64,000 nucleotides of DNA from Polyangiaceae bacterium. GTDB lineage: Bacteria; Myxococcota_A; Polyangia; Polyangiales; Polyangiaceae. Shown one piece after another: positions 56,047 to 64,000 of the stretch. A program made the position numbers and the translations under genes. Position 1 is the first letter of the stretch. The number at the start of each line of letters is the position of its first letter. The stretch is from the NCBI GenBank assembly GCA_020846005.1, contig JADLEQ010000003.1, forward strand, positions 1 through 64,000, written 5' to 3'. The notes beneath the pieces are model-generated. The model was given only the letters and a program-made list of their open reading frames with translations. It was not told the origin of the DNA and did not search any database.

Positions 56047-58197
56047 GTGGCTGACTTCTCCGCCGCTCTCGCCCCGATCACCACGAGCGCGACGCTCTGG
56101 CTCGCGCCGGCGCTGCCGCTCGCCGCTGCGCTCTGGGCCGCCTGGTCGGCGGGCGCGGAGGAGACGGCGCGCGCGCCGAGCGATCGCGCGCGGGCGCGCG
56201 GCGTGGCCCTCGCGGCGCTCGCGGCGCTCGTCGTGGTCCTCGCCGCCGCGGCGGACGTGCTGGGCGGCTCCGCGCCGGCGACGGTGGTGTCGAGCGCCGG
56301 GCCGATGGCGCGGATCGGCAGCTTCGAGCTCGCGTTCACGCTGTCGCTCGACTCGGCCACGGCGCCGATCGTGCTCGCCCTGGCGCTGGCTGGCGCCGTC
56401 CTCGCCGCGGCCGCCGCGCTCGACGACGCTGCGCCGCCGCGCGCGCTGACGGCGAGCGGCGGAGTCGCGCTGGCCGGCGCGCTCCTCGCGGCGCTCGCCG
56501 ACGCGGCGCCCGTCCACGCGGCGGGGCTCACGCTCGCCGGGGTCGGCGCCGCGGCGCTCACGCGGCGGGCGGCGGCGGTCAGCGCGGCGGTCGTGGCCGC
56601 GCTGGCGACGCTCGGCGGCAGCCTCGTCGTGGCGTGGGCGCTCGCGGGGTCGTTCGTGACCGGAGAGCTCGTCCTCGAGCCCCGCGCGCGCCTCGTCGCC
56701 GTCGAGGTCGAGGGGCCCGCGACGCCGGGCGCCAAGGAAGGCGACCTCACGCTCGCCGCGCTCCCCGGCGCGAGCGTCAACCTCGGCGGGGCCACCCTGT
56801 GCGAGACCTCCTACGAGGGCGCGCGCGGCGGGATCGGGGCCGCGTCGCGGCCCTGCCGCGTCCCGGCGCGCGCGCCGTTCTCTCGGCTTCCCGTCCCGCC
56901 CGCCATGCAGGAGCTCCGGATCGACGCCGGTCCCGGGCTCGACCAGCTCCTCGTCTCGCGCGCCCGCGTCACCCCCGGGCGCGAGACGCGCCTCGTCGCG
57001 ACCGGCGCGACGTTCGCCCCGCGCGAGATCGAGACGGCGATCGCGCTCCGCGCGGAGAACGGCAGCCGCCCGCTGCGAGACGCGCTCGCTGGTCGCCGGC
57101 TCGGCGAGCTCCCGGCGGTGGGCGTCGGGGTGTCGCTGCTCGCGCTGGCCTGGCTCCTGCTCGCTGCCGGAGGCGCCGCGGCGCGCGCCGTGCCGTGGCT
57201 CGCGCTCGCGGGCGCGGCCGGGGCGGTGCGGTGGGCGGGCGTGGCCGCGCTGGCGCCCTGGGTCGGCGCGTGGGTCGCGCTCGCGGCGACCGGCGTCGCG
57301 GTCGGCCAGGCGCTCCTGGCCCTCCGCGCGCGCTCCCTCGCGATGGCGGCTTCGAGCCTGGCCGCCTCGGCCGCGGCGATCGCGCTGGCCGCCGTCGCGG
57401 TCGGCGCGCCGGCGGCGGCCGCCGGGATCCTCGCCGCCGCGACCCTCGCCGCCGCGGCCCTGTCGCTCGACCCCGGCGCCGCGCGGGACTGGATCGCCGA
57501 CCCGCGCGCGCCGCGCGCCGCGCGCCGCCGCGCCGTCGGCACGGCAGCGCTCGCGCTCCTCGCGGGGGCGCCTCTGCCGCTCGGGGTGGCGCTCGGCCGC
57601 GAGGACGCGGTGGCGCGTGGCCTCGTCGAGCCGTCGCTCGCCTCGCTCGCCGCGGTCGCTCTCGGCCTCGCCGCGACCCTCGGGGCGGCCGCAGCGGCGT
57701 GGCGCGCGCGCGGACTGGCCTGGGATCCCTCGCCCTCCCCCCCCGAATCAGAGACACCCCTCTACCGTATCTACGCGTCGGCGGTGCTCGCCGCCGCGGC
57801 GCTCGCCGCCGGCCTCACCGTGACGGGCACGGGGCTCCTCGACGGCGCGGCGCCGTGGCTCCACGCGCGGCTGCCCCCGGAGACGGCGGCGCTCCTGCCC
57901 CCGCCGGCGCCGGCGCGCGCGGTGGCCGGCCTCGCGACGCTGGCGGTCGCGGCGGTGGGCGCCGGGCTCGCGGCGCGCGCGTACGGCGCCCGCCGCCCCG
58001 CCGACTGGCGGGAGCGCGAGCGCGCGCTCCCCGGCGTCGGATGGCTCGACGCGACGCTCGCCGCCCGGCGCGCCGCGCCCGAGGCCGCCCCCGCGCCGCT
58101 CGCGGCGCTGCGTGACCTGGCGGAGGCCTGGACGACGCGCGTCGGTGGGCCGCCGCCCGAGGACACGCCCCCGGGGGCGGGGAGCGTGGAGCCCTGA
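56047..58197 (+). CDS. NuoL/MrpA-like membrane protein with extracytoplasmic insert
   Basis: A 716-residue polytopic protein. About five helices are followed by a hydrophilic insert (about 213-345, with two Cys CETSYEGA and RPCRVP) and then about nine more helices. The ending resembles the lateral-helix end of NuoL: SETPLYRIYASAVLAAA, a long hydrophobic pair, then LPGVGWLDATLAARRA and a soluble tail. The signature charged loop of antiporter-like subunits is hard to find, so the NuoL assignment rests on architecture and on its neighbours. The insert reads like a beta-domain. GTG start at 56047; its stop overlaps the ATG of the next gene (TGATG). Confidence 0.6.
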   Translation: MADFSAALAPITTSATLWLAPALPLAAALWAAWSAGAEETARAPSDRARARGVALAALAALVVVLAAAADVLGGSAPATVVSSAGPMARIGSFELAFTLSLDSATAPIVLALALAGAVLAAAAALDDAAPPRALTASGGVALAGALLAALADAAPVHAAGLTLAGVGAAALTRRAAAVSAAVVAALATLGGSLVVAWALAGSFVTGELVLEPRARLVAVEVEGPATPGAKEGDLTLAALPGASVNLGGATLCETSYEGARGGIGAASRPCRVPARAPFSRLPVPPAMQELRIDAGPGLDQLLVSRARVTPGRETRLVATGATFAPREIETAIALRAENGSRPLRDALAGRRLGELPAVGVGVSLLALAWLLLAAGGAAARAVPWLALAGAAGAVRWAGVAALAPWVGAWVALAATGVAVGQALLALRARSLAMAASSLAASAAAIALAAVAVGAPAAAAGILAAATLAAAALSLDPGAARDWIADPRAPRAARRRAVGTAALALLAGAPLPLGVALGREDAVARGLVEPSLASLAAVALGLAATLGAAAAAWRARGLAWDPSPSPPESETPLYRIYASAVLAAAALAAGLTVTGTGLLDGAAPWLHARLPPETAALLPPPAPARAVAGLATLAVAAVGAGLAARAYGARRPADWRERERALPGVGWLDATLAARRAAPEAAPAPLAALRDLAEAWTTRVGGPPPEDTPPGAGSVEP

Positions 58198-60275
58198 TGC
58201 GTCGCTGGGCGGTCGTCGTGCTCGCGCTCCTCGTCGCGCTGCTGGTCGTGGCCCCGGCCGGCGCCGCGCCGCGGCTGGAGGTGCAGCCCGCGGGCGTGGT
58301 GACGCTCACCCCGCGCCCCGGCGGGCGCGAGCTCACGGCCGAGATCACGCTCGCGAACAACGGCGACTCCGCGCTGCGCGTGGACGAGGTGACGCTCCGC
58401 GCCGGCACGCGCCACGCGCCGCTCCCGCCGCTCGGGCTGACGCTCGCGGTGCGCGCGGAGGACGGCTTCTTCCTGCAGCCGGGCGAGCGCCGCGCCGTCA
58501 CGCTGCGTTGGGCGCGCGCGCCGGGCGATCGCTCGCTCTTCGTCCAGGGGCACGTCCTCGTGCGCGCCGGCGGCCAGCCCGAGCGCGCGATCGGGTTCGT
58601 CGGGCACGCGGAGGGCGCGGCAGCCGCGCCCGTGCGTCACCTGCCGTCGCTGCTCCTGCTCGCGCCGCTCCTCGCGGCGCTGGTCGCGCTGGTCGCCGGT
58701 CCGCGGCTGATGCGCGCGCGCCGCTTGCGGTGGGCGCCGATCGGCGCGGGCGCGGCGCAGCTGCTGCTCCTCGGCGGCGCGTACTCGCGCCTCGACCCGA
58801 CGGCGGGGCGCCTCGACGGCAGCGACGGTGTGCACGTGCTCGAGCGCCTCGCCGTCGCGCCCGGCGCGGGCGTCGAGCTGCTGCTCGCGGTCGACTCGTT
58901 GTCCCTCGCGCCCCTCGTCGCGCTCGCCGCGCTGCTGGTCGCCGCGGCGTCGATCGCGCTGCAGCCCGCCGCCCGACCGGAGCGCGCGTGGCCGCTCGTG
59001 CTCGCGCTCCACGCGGCGGCCACCGCGAGCCTCCTCGCCGCGGACGTGGTGACGCTGGCGCTGGCCGGCGGGTGCGCCGTCGGGGCCGCGGTCACGCTCG
59101 CGTGGACGAGCGGCGGCGCGGCCCTCGGCCGGCGCTGGGCGTGGCTCGGGGGCGCCGCGATCGCGCTCCTCGGCGTCGGGCTCGTCGCGGCGGTGCGCGG
59201 TGGGGGGGGCGGGTATCTGGCGGACGGCACCTGGGTCGACCGGGTCCTCGCGCTCGGGGAGCTGGCGCGCGCCGGCGCGGCGACCGGCTCCGAGGCGTGG
59301 CTCGGCCTGCGCGTCGGCAAGGTCGCGTGGGTGTGCGGGTGTGGCGGGTGGGTGCTGCTCGCGGGGGCGCCGCTGCTGCACGGTCTGCACGTGCGGACCG
59401 CCGAGCGCCTGCCGCCGGCGCTCGGGCTCGCGTTGCTCGGGACGCTGGCGCTCGCGGGCGGCCACGGCGCGGTGCGGCTCGGCCTCGGCGTGCTGCCGGA
59501 GGCGACCGCGTGGGCGGCACCGGGGCTACGCTGGGCCGCGGCGGTGGCCGCGCTCACGTTGGCGGGGCTCGTGTTGCTCGAGCGACGGCTCGGGGGGGTG
59601 TGGGTCACCGCGTCGGTGGCGCGCCGTGCGGTCGTGGGGGTGGGCGTCGCCGCGCTGGTGCCGATGTCGGCGGAGGGCGCGATGGGGCTCGTGGTGTTCG
59701 ACGCGCTCGCGCTCGCGCTCGGCTTCGCGGCGACGGCCGCCCTCGCCGACCGCACCGGGACGACCGTCGTCGAATCGCTCGCCGGTCTCGCGCGGGATCG
59801 CCCGCGGCTGACCGTCCTGCTCGGGGTCGCGCTGGCGGTCTCCGCGGCCGCGCCCGCGACGCCCCCGTTCCTGGGGAGCGCGCTCGTCGTCGCGGGTGCG
59901 TACGCGCGCGCGCCGCTGGTCGCGGTCCTCGTCGCGCTCGCCCTCGCAACGCTGGCGGTCGCGCACGTCGCGGTCGCGCGGCGCCTGCTCTTCGGCGAGG
60001 TCGCGCCGGGGTGGCGCGCCGATCTGCGCCTCGCGCCGACGGCGGGCCGCCTCTCGGCGTCGACCGAGCGCGAGGACACCCTCTGGTCGACGCTGGGGCT
60101 CGCGGCGTTGATCCTCGGGGTCGCGTCGTGGGGGGTGCTGCGCTCGCTGGACACCGCCGCGATCGACCTGGTGAGCCCCGTCGATCCGCCGGGCCCGGCC
60201 CAGCTCTCGCTCGGTCCGGCGGAGCCGGCGCGCGTGGCGACGCGGGCCGGCGGCGCGCCGGGCGGCCGCTTGTGA
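58197..60275 (+). CDS. NuoM/MrpD-like membrane protein with N-terminal secreted domain
   Basis: A 692-residue protein: signal peptide (1-24), a beta-rich domain (about 25-145: GGRELTAEITLANNGDSALRVDEVTL), then about 12-14 helices. The NuoM-type pattern is visible in GVELLLAVDSLSLAPLVAL, in VGKVAWV...LLHGLHVRTAERLPP (compare iKvP...PFHTWLPDAHveAP), in LALAGGHGAVRL (compare LLKmGaYGllR), in MSAEGAMGLVVFDALALALGF and in PPFLGSALVVAGAY. K375 of the loop is kept, but the WE glutamate (LALAGGCAVG) and the second Lys (LLK) are missing. It starts at a TGATG overlap. Confidence 0.68.
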   Translation: MRRWAVVVLALLVALLVVAPAGAAPRLEVQPAGVVTLTPRPGGRELTAEITLANNGDSALRVDEVTLRAGTRHAPLPPLGLTLAVRAEDGFFLQPGERRAVTLRWARAPGDRSLFVQGHVLVRAGGQPERAIGFVGHAEGAAAAPVRHLPSLLLLAPLLAALVALVAGPRLMRARRLRWAPIGAGAAQLLLLGGAYSRLDPTAGRLDGSDGVHVLERLAVAPGAGVELLLAVDSLSLAPLVALAALLVAAASIALQPAARPERAWPLVLALHAAATASLLAADVVTLALAGGCAVGAAVTLAWTSGGAALGRRWAWLGGAAIALLGVGLVAAVRGGGGGYLADGTWVDRVLALGELARAGAATGSEAWLGLRVGKVAWVCGCGGWVLLAGAPLLHGLHVRTAERLPPALGLALLGTLALAGGHGAVRLGLGVLPEATAWAAPGLRWAAAVAALTLAGLVLLERRLGGVWVTASVARRAVVGVGVAALVPMSAEGAMGLVVFDALALALGFAATAALADRTGTTVVESLAGLARDRPRLTVLLGVALAVSAAAPATPPFLGSALVVAGAYARAPLVAVLVALALATLAVAHVAVARRLLFGEVAPGWRADLRLAPTAGRLSASTEREDTLWSTLGLAALILGVASWGVLRSLDTAAIDLVSPVDPPGPAQLSLGPAEPARVATRAGGAPGGRL

Positions 60276-60371
60276 GCCCGTCCCGCGCCTGGTATGCGGC
60301 CCGGTCGTTCCGGCCGCGAGCTTCGCGACGAGGCGCCGCCGGGTAGCCGGGCGACGTGCCCGGCCCACGAC

Positions 60372-61199
60372 ATGGCCGCTCCCAGCAACCTGACCCTGCG
60401 CCTGCTCACGGCCGCGGTGGTGTCGCCGCTGCTCCTCGCGGCGATGTTCCTGGCGCCGCTCTGGGTGTGGTTCGGGGTCGTGCTGGTGGCGAGCGCGATC
60501 GCGGCGAGCGAGCTCTTCGCGATGACCCACCCCGAGGACCGCGTGGCGCAGGCGATCGGGATCGGCATGACCGCCGCGACGACGGCCGCCGTCTACTTCG
60601 GCGCGCGCGACGCCCGCGTGCTGCTCACCACGCTCCTCGCGGTGCCCCTCGTCGGCTTGCTCGTCCCCCTGTGGCGCCTGGGCGACATCCGCAGCGCCGC
60701 GCTCCGCATCGTCGCGGGCGTCGCCGCGCCGATGTTCGTCGGCGGGTCGCTCGCGACGCTCGCCCTCCTCCGGCGCGATCTGCCCGAAGGGGGACGGTGG
60801 GTGGTGATGGCGCTCACCTTCGCGTGGCTCGCCGACACGGGCGGGTACTTCTTCGGCCGCTTCATCGGCGGGGCGAAGCTCTACGAGGCGGTGAGCCCGA
60901 AGAAGACCCGCGCGGGGTTCGTCGGGAGCCTGGTCGGCGCGAGCGTCGGCGCGGCGCTCGCGACGTTCGGCTACCTCCCCGCGCTCGAGCCGGCGCACGC
61001 GTTCCCGCTGGCGATCGTCGCTGGCGCGCTTGGCCAGCTCGGGGACCTCGCGGAGTCGCTCCTCAAGCGCTCGACGGGCATCAAGGACTCCGGCTGGGTG
61101 GTCCCCGGTCACGGCGGCATCCTCGACCGCATCGACGCGCTCCTCGTCGTCGCCCCGATCGTGTACACGTACGCGCTGTGGACGGCGCGCGTCGGCTGA
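60372..61199 (+). CDS. cdsA: Phosphatidate cytidylyltransferase
   Basis: A 275-residue membrane enzyme. SPKKTRAGFVGSLVGA and the CDS signature KRSTGIKDSGWVVPGHGGILDRIDAL are unmistakable. It makes CDP-diacylglycerol from phosphatidate and CTP, the branch point for phospholipid synthesis. About eight helices. An in-frame ATG at 60294, with a TATGCG hexamer (60291-60296) over it, would add 26 hydrophilic residues; the ATG at 60372 is preferred. It lies 96 bases behind the complex I-like cluster on the same strand and may share its transcript. Confidence 0.93.
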   Translation: MAAPSNLTLRLLTAAVVSPLLLAAMFLAPLWVWFGVVLVASAIAASELFAMTHPEDRVAQAIGIGMTAATTAAVYFGARDARVLLTTLLAVPLVGLLVPLWRLGDIRSAALRIVAGVAAPMFVGGSLATLALLRRDLPEGGRWVVMALTFAWLADTGGYFFGRFIGGAKLYEAVSPKKTRAGFVGSLVGASVGAALATFGYLPALEPAHAFPLAIVAGALGQLGDLAESLLKRSTGIKDSGWVVPGHGGILDRIDALLVVAPIVYTYALWTARVG

Positions 61200-61353
61200 C
61201 GCGGGCGCCTCCCGGCGTCGGGCCAGCGTCGCCCGCCGCTCCCGCGGCAGCTGACGCGTCGCGTTATTGCGTCGGCATGGGCCGCGCCTAGAAACGCGCC
61301 CGGAGCGCGCAGCGCGGCCGCCCGCGCGCACCGCCTCCAGGAGCCATCACCCC

Positions 61354-62703
61354 ATGACCACGCCCGCCGACCCTGCCCAGAAGCCCGCACGCCCCACCGC
61401 CCCGCCGAGCGACTCGCCGTCGCGGGTGGACAACGCCGTGCCCGGAGAGCGCTACGAGTTCTTCAAGGTGATCCAGGGGTACCTGGATCGCGCCGCCTCC
61501 GTCATCCAGATGCCGGAGTACGTCCGCGCCATCCTGAGCCAGCCGAAGAACGAGCTCATCGTGAACTTCCCGGTGCGGATGGACGACGGCTCCGTCCGGC
61601 TCTTCAAGGGGTATCGCATCCAGCACTCGAACATCCTCGGCCCGTACAAGGGCGGGATGCGCTTCCACGAGAGCGCGTCGCTCGACGACTTCAAGGCGCT
61701 CGCGGCGATGATGACGTGGAAGTGCTCGCTGATGAACCTCCCCTACGGCGGCGGGAAGGGCGGCATCAAGTTCAACCCGCGCGACGTCTCGCGCAACGAG
61801 CTGCAGCGCATCACGCGGCGGTTCTTCCACTCGCTCGGCTCGAACATCGGCCCCGACTACGACATCCCGGCCCCCGACATGGGCACCAACGCGCAGACGA
61901 TGGCGTGGGCCATGGACACGTACATGAACACCGTCGGCATGGTGAACAAGCAGGCGGCGACGGGTGTCGTCACCGGCAAGCCGATCGCCAGCGGCGGCAC
62001 GTACGGCCGCGAGAAGGCGACCGGGCAGGGTGTCGTCCACTGCATCACGGAGTGGGCGGAGCGGGAGCGCGTGGACCTCGAAGGCAAGCGACTGATGGTG
62101 CAGGGCTTCGGTAACGTGGGGTCGCACACCGCGGTGCTGCTCAGCAAGCTCGGCGTCTCGCTGGTCGCCGTCGGCGACCACTCCGGGTACCTCTACAACG
62201 CGGAGGGCTTCAACGCGCACCGCCTGCAGGAGTACGTCCAAGCGAAGGGCTCGATCGCCGGCTACCCGAACGGCAAGCCGATCAGCCGCGAGGAGTTCTT
62301 CGCGGCGGACGCCGACATCTTCGTCCCCGCCGCGCTCGAGAACCAGATCGGGGAGGAGGAGGCCACGGCCCTGAAGGCGCGCCTCGTGGCCGAGGGCGCG
62401 AACGGCCCGTGCAACCCGGCAGGCGAGGAGGTGCTGGCGAAGCGCGGCATCCACGTCCTCCCGGACGTCCTCGCCAACGCGGGCGGCGTGACGGTGAGCT
62501 ACTACGAGTGGGTGCAGAACAAGCGGAGCGAGCAGTGGACGCTCGAGGAGGTCGACGAGCGGCTCGAGACGGCGATGAAGGGCGCGTACGAGCGCGTGGA
62601 GCACTTCGCGCGCAAGCACCGCTGCGACACGCGGCTCGCCTGCTACGGCGTCGCGCTCGAGCGGCTCGTCAAGGTGTACGCGGAGCGCGAGATCTTCCCG
62701 TGA
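61354..62703 (+). CDS. gdhA: Glutamate dehydrogenase (Glu/Leu/Phe/Val family)
   Basis: A 449-residue dehydrogenase. The N-terminal domain has GYRIQHSNILGPYKGGMRFH and the catalytic-lysine loop LPYGGGKGGIKFNP, followed by DIPAPDMGTNAQTMAW; the Rossmann domain carries VQGFGNVGSHTA with VGDHSG; the C-terminal part NGPCNPAGEEVLAKRGIHVLPDVLANAGGV is typical. It interconverts glutamate and 2-oxoglutarate with ammonia. Sequence is nearest the RocG/GudB-like 45-kDa group. An N-terminal Pro/Ser-rich extension of about 25 residues precedes the core. GGAG lies about ten bases before the ATG. Confidence 0.95.
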   Translation: MTTPADPAQKPARPTAPPSDSPSRVDNAVPGERYEFFKVIQGYLDRAASVIQMPEYVRAILSQPKNELIVNFPVRMDDGSVRLFKGYRIQHSNILGPYKGGMRFHESASLDDFKALAAMMTWKCSLMNLPYGGGKGGIKFNPRDVSRNELQRITRRFFHSLGSNIGPDYDIPAPDMGTNAQTMAWAMDTYMNTVGMVNKQAATGVVTGKPIASGGTYGREKATGQGVVHCITEWAERERVDLEGKRLMVQGFGNVGSHTAVLLSKLGVSLVAVGDHSGYLYNAEGFNAHRLQEYVQAKGSIAGYPNGKPISREEFFAADADIFVPAALENQIGEEEATALKARLVAEGANGPCNPAGEEVLAKRGIHVLPDVLANAGGVTVSYYEWVQNKRSEQWTLEEVDERLETAMKGAYERVEHFARKHRCDTRLACYGVALERLVKVYAEREIFP

Positions 62704-62788
62704 CGGCGCGCGCGCGGGCGGGCTCGCGTCGCGCGCCCGCCTCGCGCGCGGCGTAGTCCCCGCGCGCGAGGGGCTCGCGTGCTCGTGG

Positions 62789-62794
62789 TAGGCT
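62789..62794 (+). promoter_or_regulatory. -10-like element TAGGCT
   Basis: TAGGCT in CGTGGTAGGCTCGCG stands nine bases before the GTG at 62804. The same hexamer and spacing occur at 37629. Probably a -10 with a very short leader; no clear -35. Confidence 0.4.
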
Positions 62795-62803
62795 CGCGCG
62801 CGC

Positions 62804-64000
62804 GTGGCTCGCGCGTGCTCGCCCCGGACGATCCTGGCGCTGGCGCTCTTCGCGGGCACGGCGGCAGCGCCGGCGCGCGGGTACGAGGCGCGGGTCGACG
62901 CGCGCACGGACGTACAGCTCTACACCTTCGCGAGCCCGTACGGCGACCCGATCGTGCGCCGCCGGAGGGTCACCCAGCAGCTCGGGCTCGCGCTCGACGA
63001 CCTCGACGGCGTGCCCGATCCCCGCGCGGCGTCGCTCGGCTTCCGGGCGCGGCTCCGGCTGGACGGCGACTTCGGTCAGGAGTCGGCCGAGCGATCGCCG
63101 CGCACCCCGGAGCGCTTCGTGCCCGGGCTCGAGGAGGCGCCGCTCGATCTCATCTACGCCTACCTCGAGGGGGAGGGCTACCTAGGGGGGGTAGCTGGCT
63201 TCCGCGTGGGTCGGCAGCAGCTCTTCGACGCGCTCGGGTGGTGGTCGTTCGACGGCGCGCTCCTGCGGCTCTCGGCGCCGGCGTACGTGGCCGTCGAGGC
63301 GTACGCGGGCTACGAGCAGCGATCGTCGCTCCCGCTCACCACGGATCGCTACGCCGCCGACGGCGTGTGGCGCGGGCGGCGAGATGAGCTCGAGACGGCG
63401 CTCCACCCGGCCTTCCTCGATCAGCGCGAGCTCGCGCCGGCGTGGGGCGCGGCGCTCGGCACGTCGGGGATGCACTGGGTGCAGGGCAAGCTCGCGTATC
63501 GCCGCGTCCAGACGCGGGACGTGGTCGTCTCCGCGCCGTTCCCCGACGCGGGTGGCGGCTGGCAGACCGTCGGCGGCGCACGGGTCGCGAGCGAGCGGGC
63601 GGGCGGCGCCGTGCAGGCGACGCTCCCCGAGCTCGGCGCCGTCGGCGGGCGCGCCGTCTACGACCTCTACCTCTCCCGCGCGACCGAGTACGACGCAGGC
63701 GTCGACGCGTACCTCACCCCCGAGCTCACCGTGGGCGCGCGCCTCGACCACTACCTGCCCACGTTCGACGGCGACTCCATCTTCAACTGGTTCTCCCACC
63801 AGGGGATGACGACCTACGAGGCGCGCGCGGAGTGGGCGGCGTCCCGGCGCTTCGCGATCGCGGCGAGCGGCGGCCTGCGCGCGTTCACGACGGAGGGCGA
63901 CCCGGAGCGCTACGCGAGCGCCGTGGCGGACGCCGACCCGGCGTCGCCGTCGCGGGGCGAGGCCCAGCGGACGGACGCCGTGAGCTCCCTGGACGCGCGG
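62804..64000 (+). CDS. Outer-membrane beta-barrel protein, 3' end beyond window
   Basis: Open from a GTG at 62804 to the end of the window, 399 codons without a stop, so the gene is partial. The N-terminus is a signal peptide (ILALALFAGTAAAPARG). The mature part begins YEARVDARTDVQLYTF and continues with alternating strands and aromatic-rich turns (DGDFGQESAERS, YLEGEGYLGGVAGFRVGRQQLFDALGWWSFDGALLRL), resembling alginate-export-like or DUF1302-type barrels. Substrate not known. It follows gdhA by about 100 bases but has its own -10-like element. Confidence 0.8.
   Translation, partial: MARACSPRTILALALFAGTAAAPARGYEARVDARTDVQLYTFASPYGDPIVRRRRVTQQLGLALDDLDGVPDPRAASLGFRARLRLDGDFGQESAERSPRTPERFVPGLEEAPLDLIYAYLEGEGYLGGVAGFRVGRQQLFDALGWWSFDGALLRLSAPAYVAVEAYAGYEQRSSLPLTTDRYAADGVWRGRRDELETALHPAFLDQRELAPAWGAALGTSGMHWVQGKLAYRRVQTRDVVVSAPFPDAGGGWQTVGGARVASERAGGAVQATLPELGAVGGRAVYDLYLSRATEYDAGVDAYLTPELTVGARLDHYLPTFDGDSIFNWFSHQGMTTYEARAEWAASRRFAIAASGGLRAFTTEGDPERYASAVADADPASPSRGEAQRTDAVSSLDAR

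Noticed and set aside
54136-60275. A standard respiratory complex I locus
   Set aside because: Hydrophilic subunits and NuoA, J, K, N are absent, and the three proteins carry foreign periplasmic domains and lack key residues.
1-64000. tRNA, rRNA, riboswitch or prophage/insertion-sequence genes
   Set aside because: I saw no cloverleaf-like sequence, rRNA segment, transposase, integrase or phage structural gene that I could defend on either strand.

Overview
The window is very GC-rich DNA (above 70% by eye, with G/C at nearly every third codon position). It is densely coded and full of lipoproteins, Cys-rich surface proteins, an AgmX/PglI-type protein, an ECF sigma factor with its anti-sigma factor, and a multi-domain signalling protein. 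This content fits a myxobacterium (phylum Myxococcota, probably class Polyangia). That placement is an inference from gene families; no rRNA or marker gene is present to prove it.

Layout. 1-3013 is the end of a type III secretion locus: small protein, filament-like protein, SycD-like chaperone and two translocator-like proteins, in the order of the Salmonella SPI-2 sse genes. 3036-8760 holds a metallo-hydrolase, an AgmX/PglI gene pair, a lipoprotein and a hybrid sensor protein whose catalytic histidine is replaced by Asn. 17217-8688 (minus strand) is a seven-gene operon with a good sigma-70-type promoter and a Fur-box-like palindrome over its start: Glu-rich porin, imelysin, di-heme oxidoreductase, large multiheme PD40 protein, mono-heme lipoprotein, DUF4266 and DUF3570. 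It looks like an iron-responsive outer-envelope redox/uptake system. 17255-21411 is an RND pump with its fusion protein. 21490-29624 is accessory: MopE-like Cys-rich lipoprotein, Kelch lipoprotein, repeats and a gene fragment. 29866-43752 mixes metabolism (UbiA-type prenyltransferase, divergent gshB/ggt, acyl-CoA carboxylase, crotonase) with a Crp-type regulator and two degraded or altered genes.

51574-44636 (minus strand) encodes a heme-copper reductase module: subunit I without the active-site tyrosine (NO-reductase-like), a CuA subunit, a second subunit-I paralogue that has lost its CuB ligands, two tiny membrane proteins, a Sco protein with an extra membrane domain, a cytochrome b-ferredoxin-FlpD fusion and heme O synthase. 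An ECF sigma/anti-sigma pair and a PhaR-like regulator lie just upstream. 54136-60275 (plus strand) encodes three consecutive membrane proteins resembling complex I subunits NuoH, NuoL and NuoM. Each carries a large extracytoplasmic domain, and the NuoM-like one has lost canonical pump residues; this is the best candidate for an undescribed system. cdsA, glutamate dehydrogenase and a partial outer-membrane barrel gene close the window.

Several starts are preceded, 6-10 bases upstream, by a -10-like hexamer (TAtGCT/TAGGCT/TACGCT), suggesting leaderless or short-leader transcripts. Adjacent genes very often overlap as ATGA, GTGA or TTGA.
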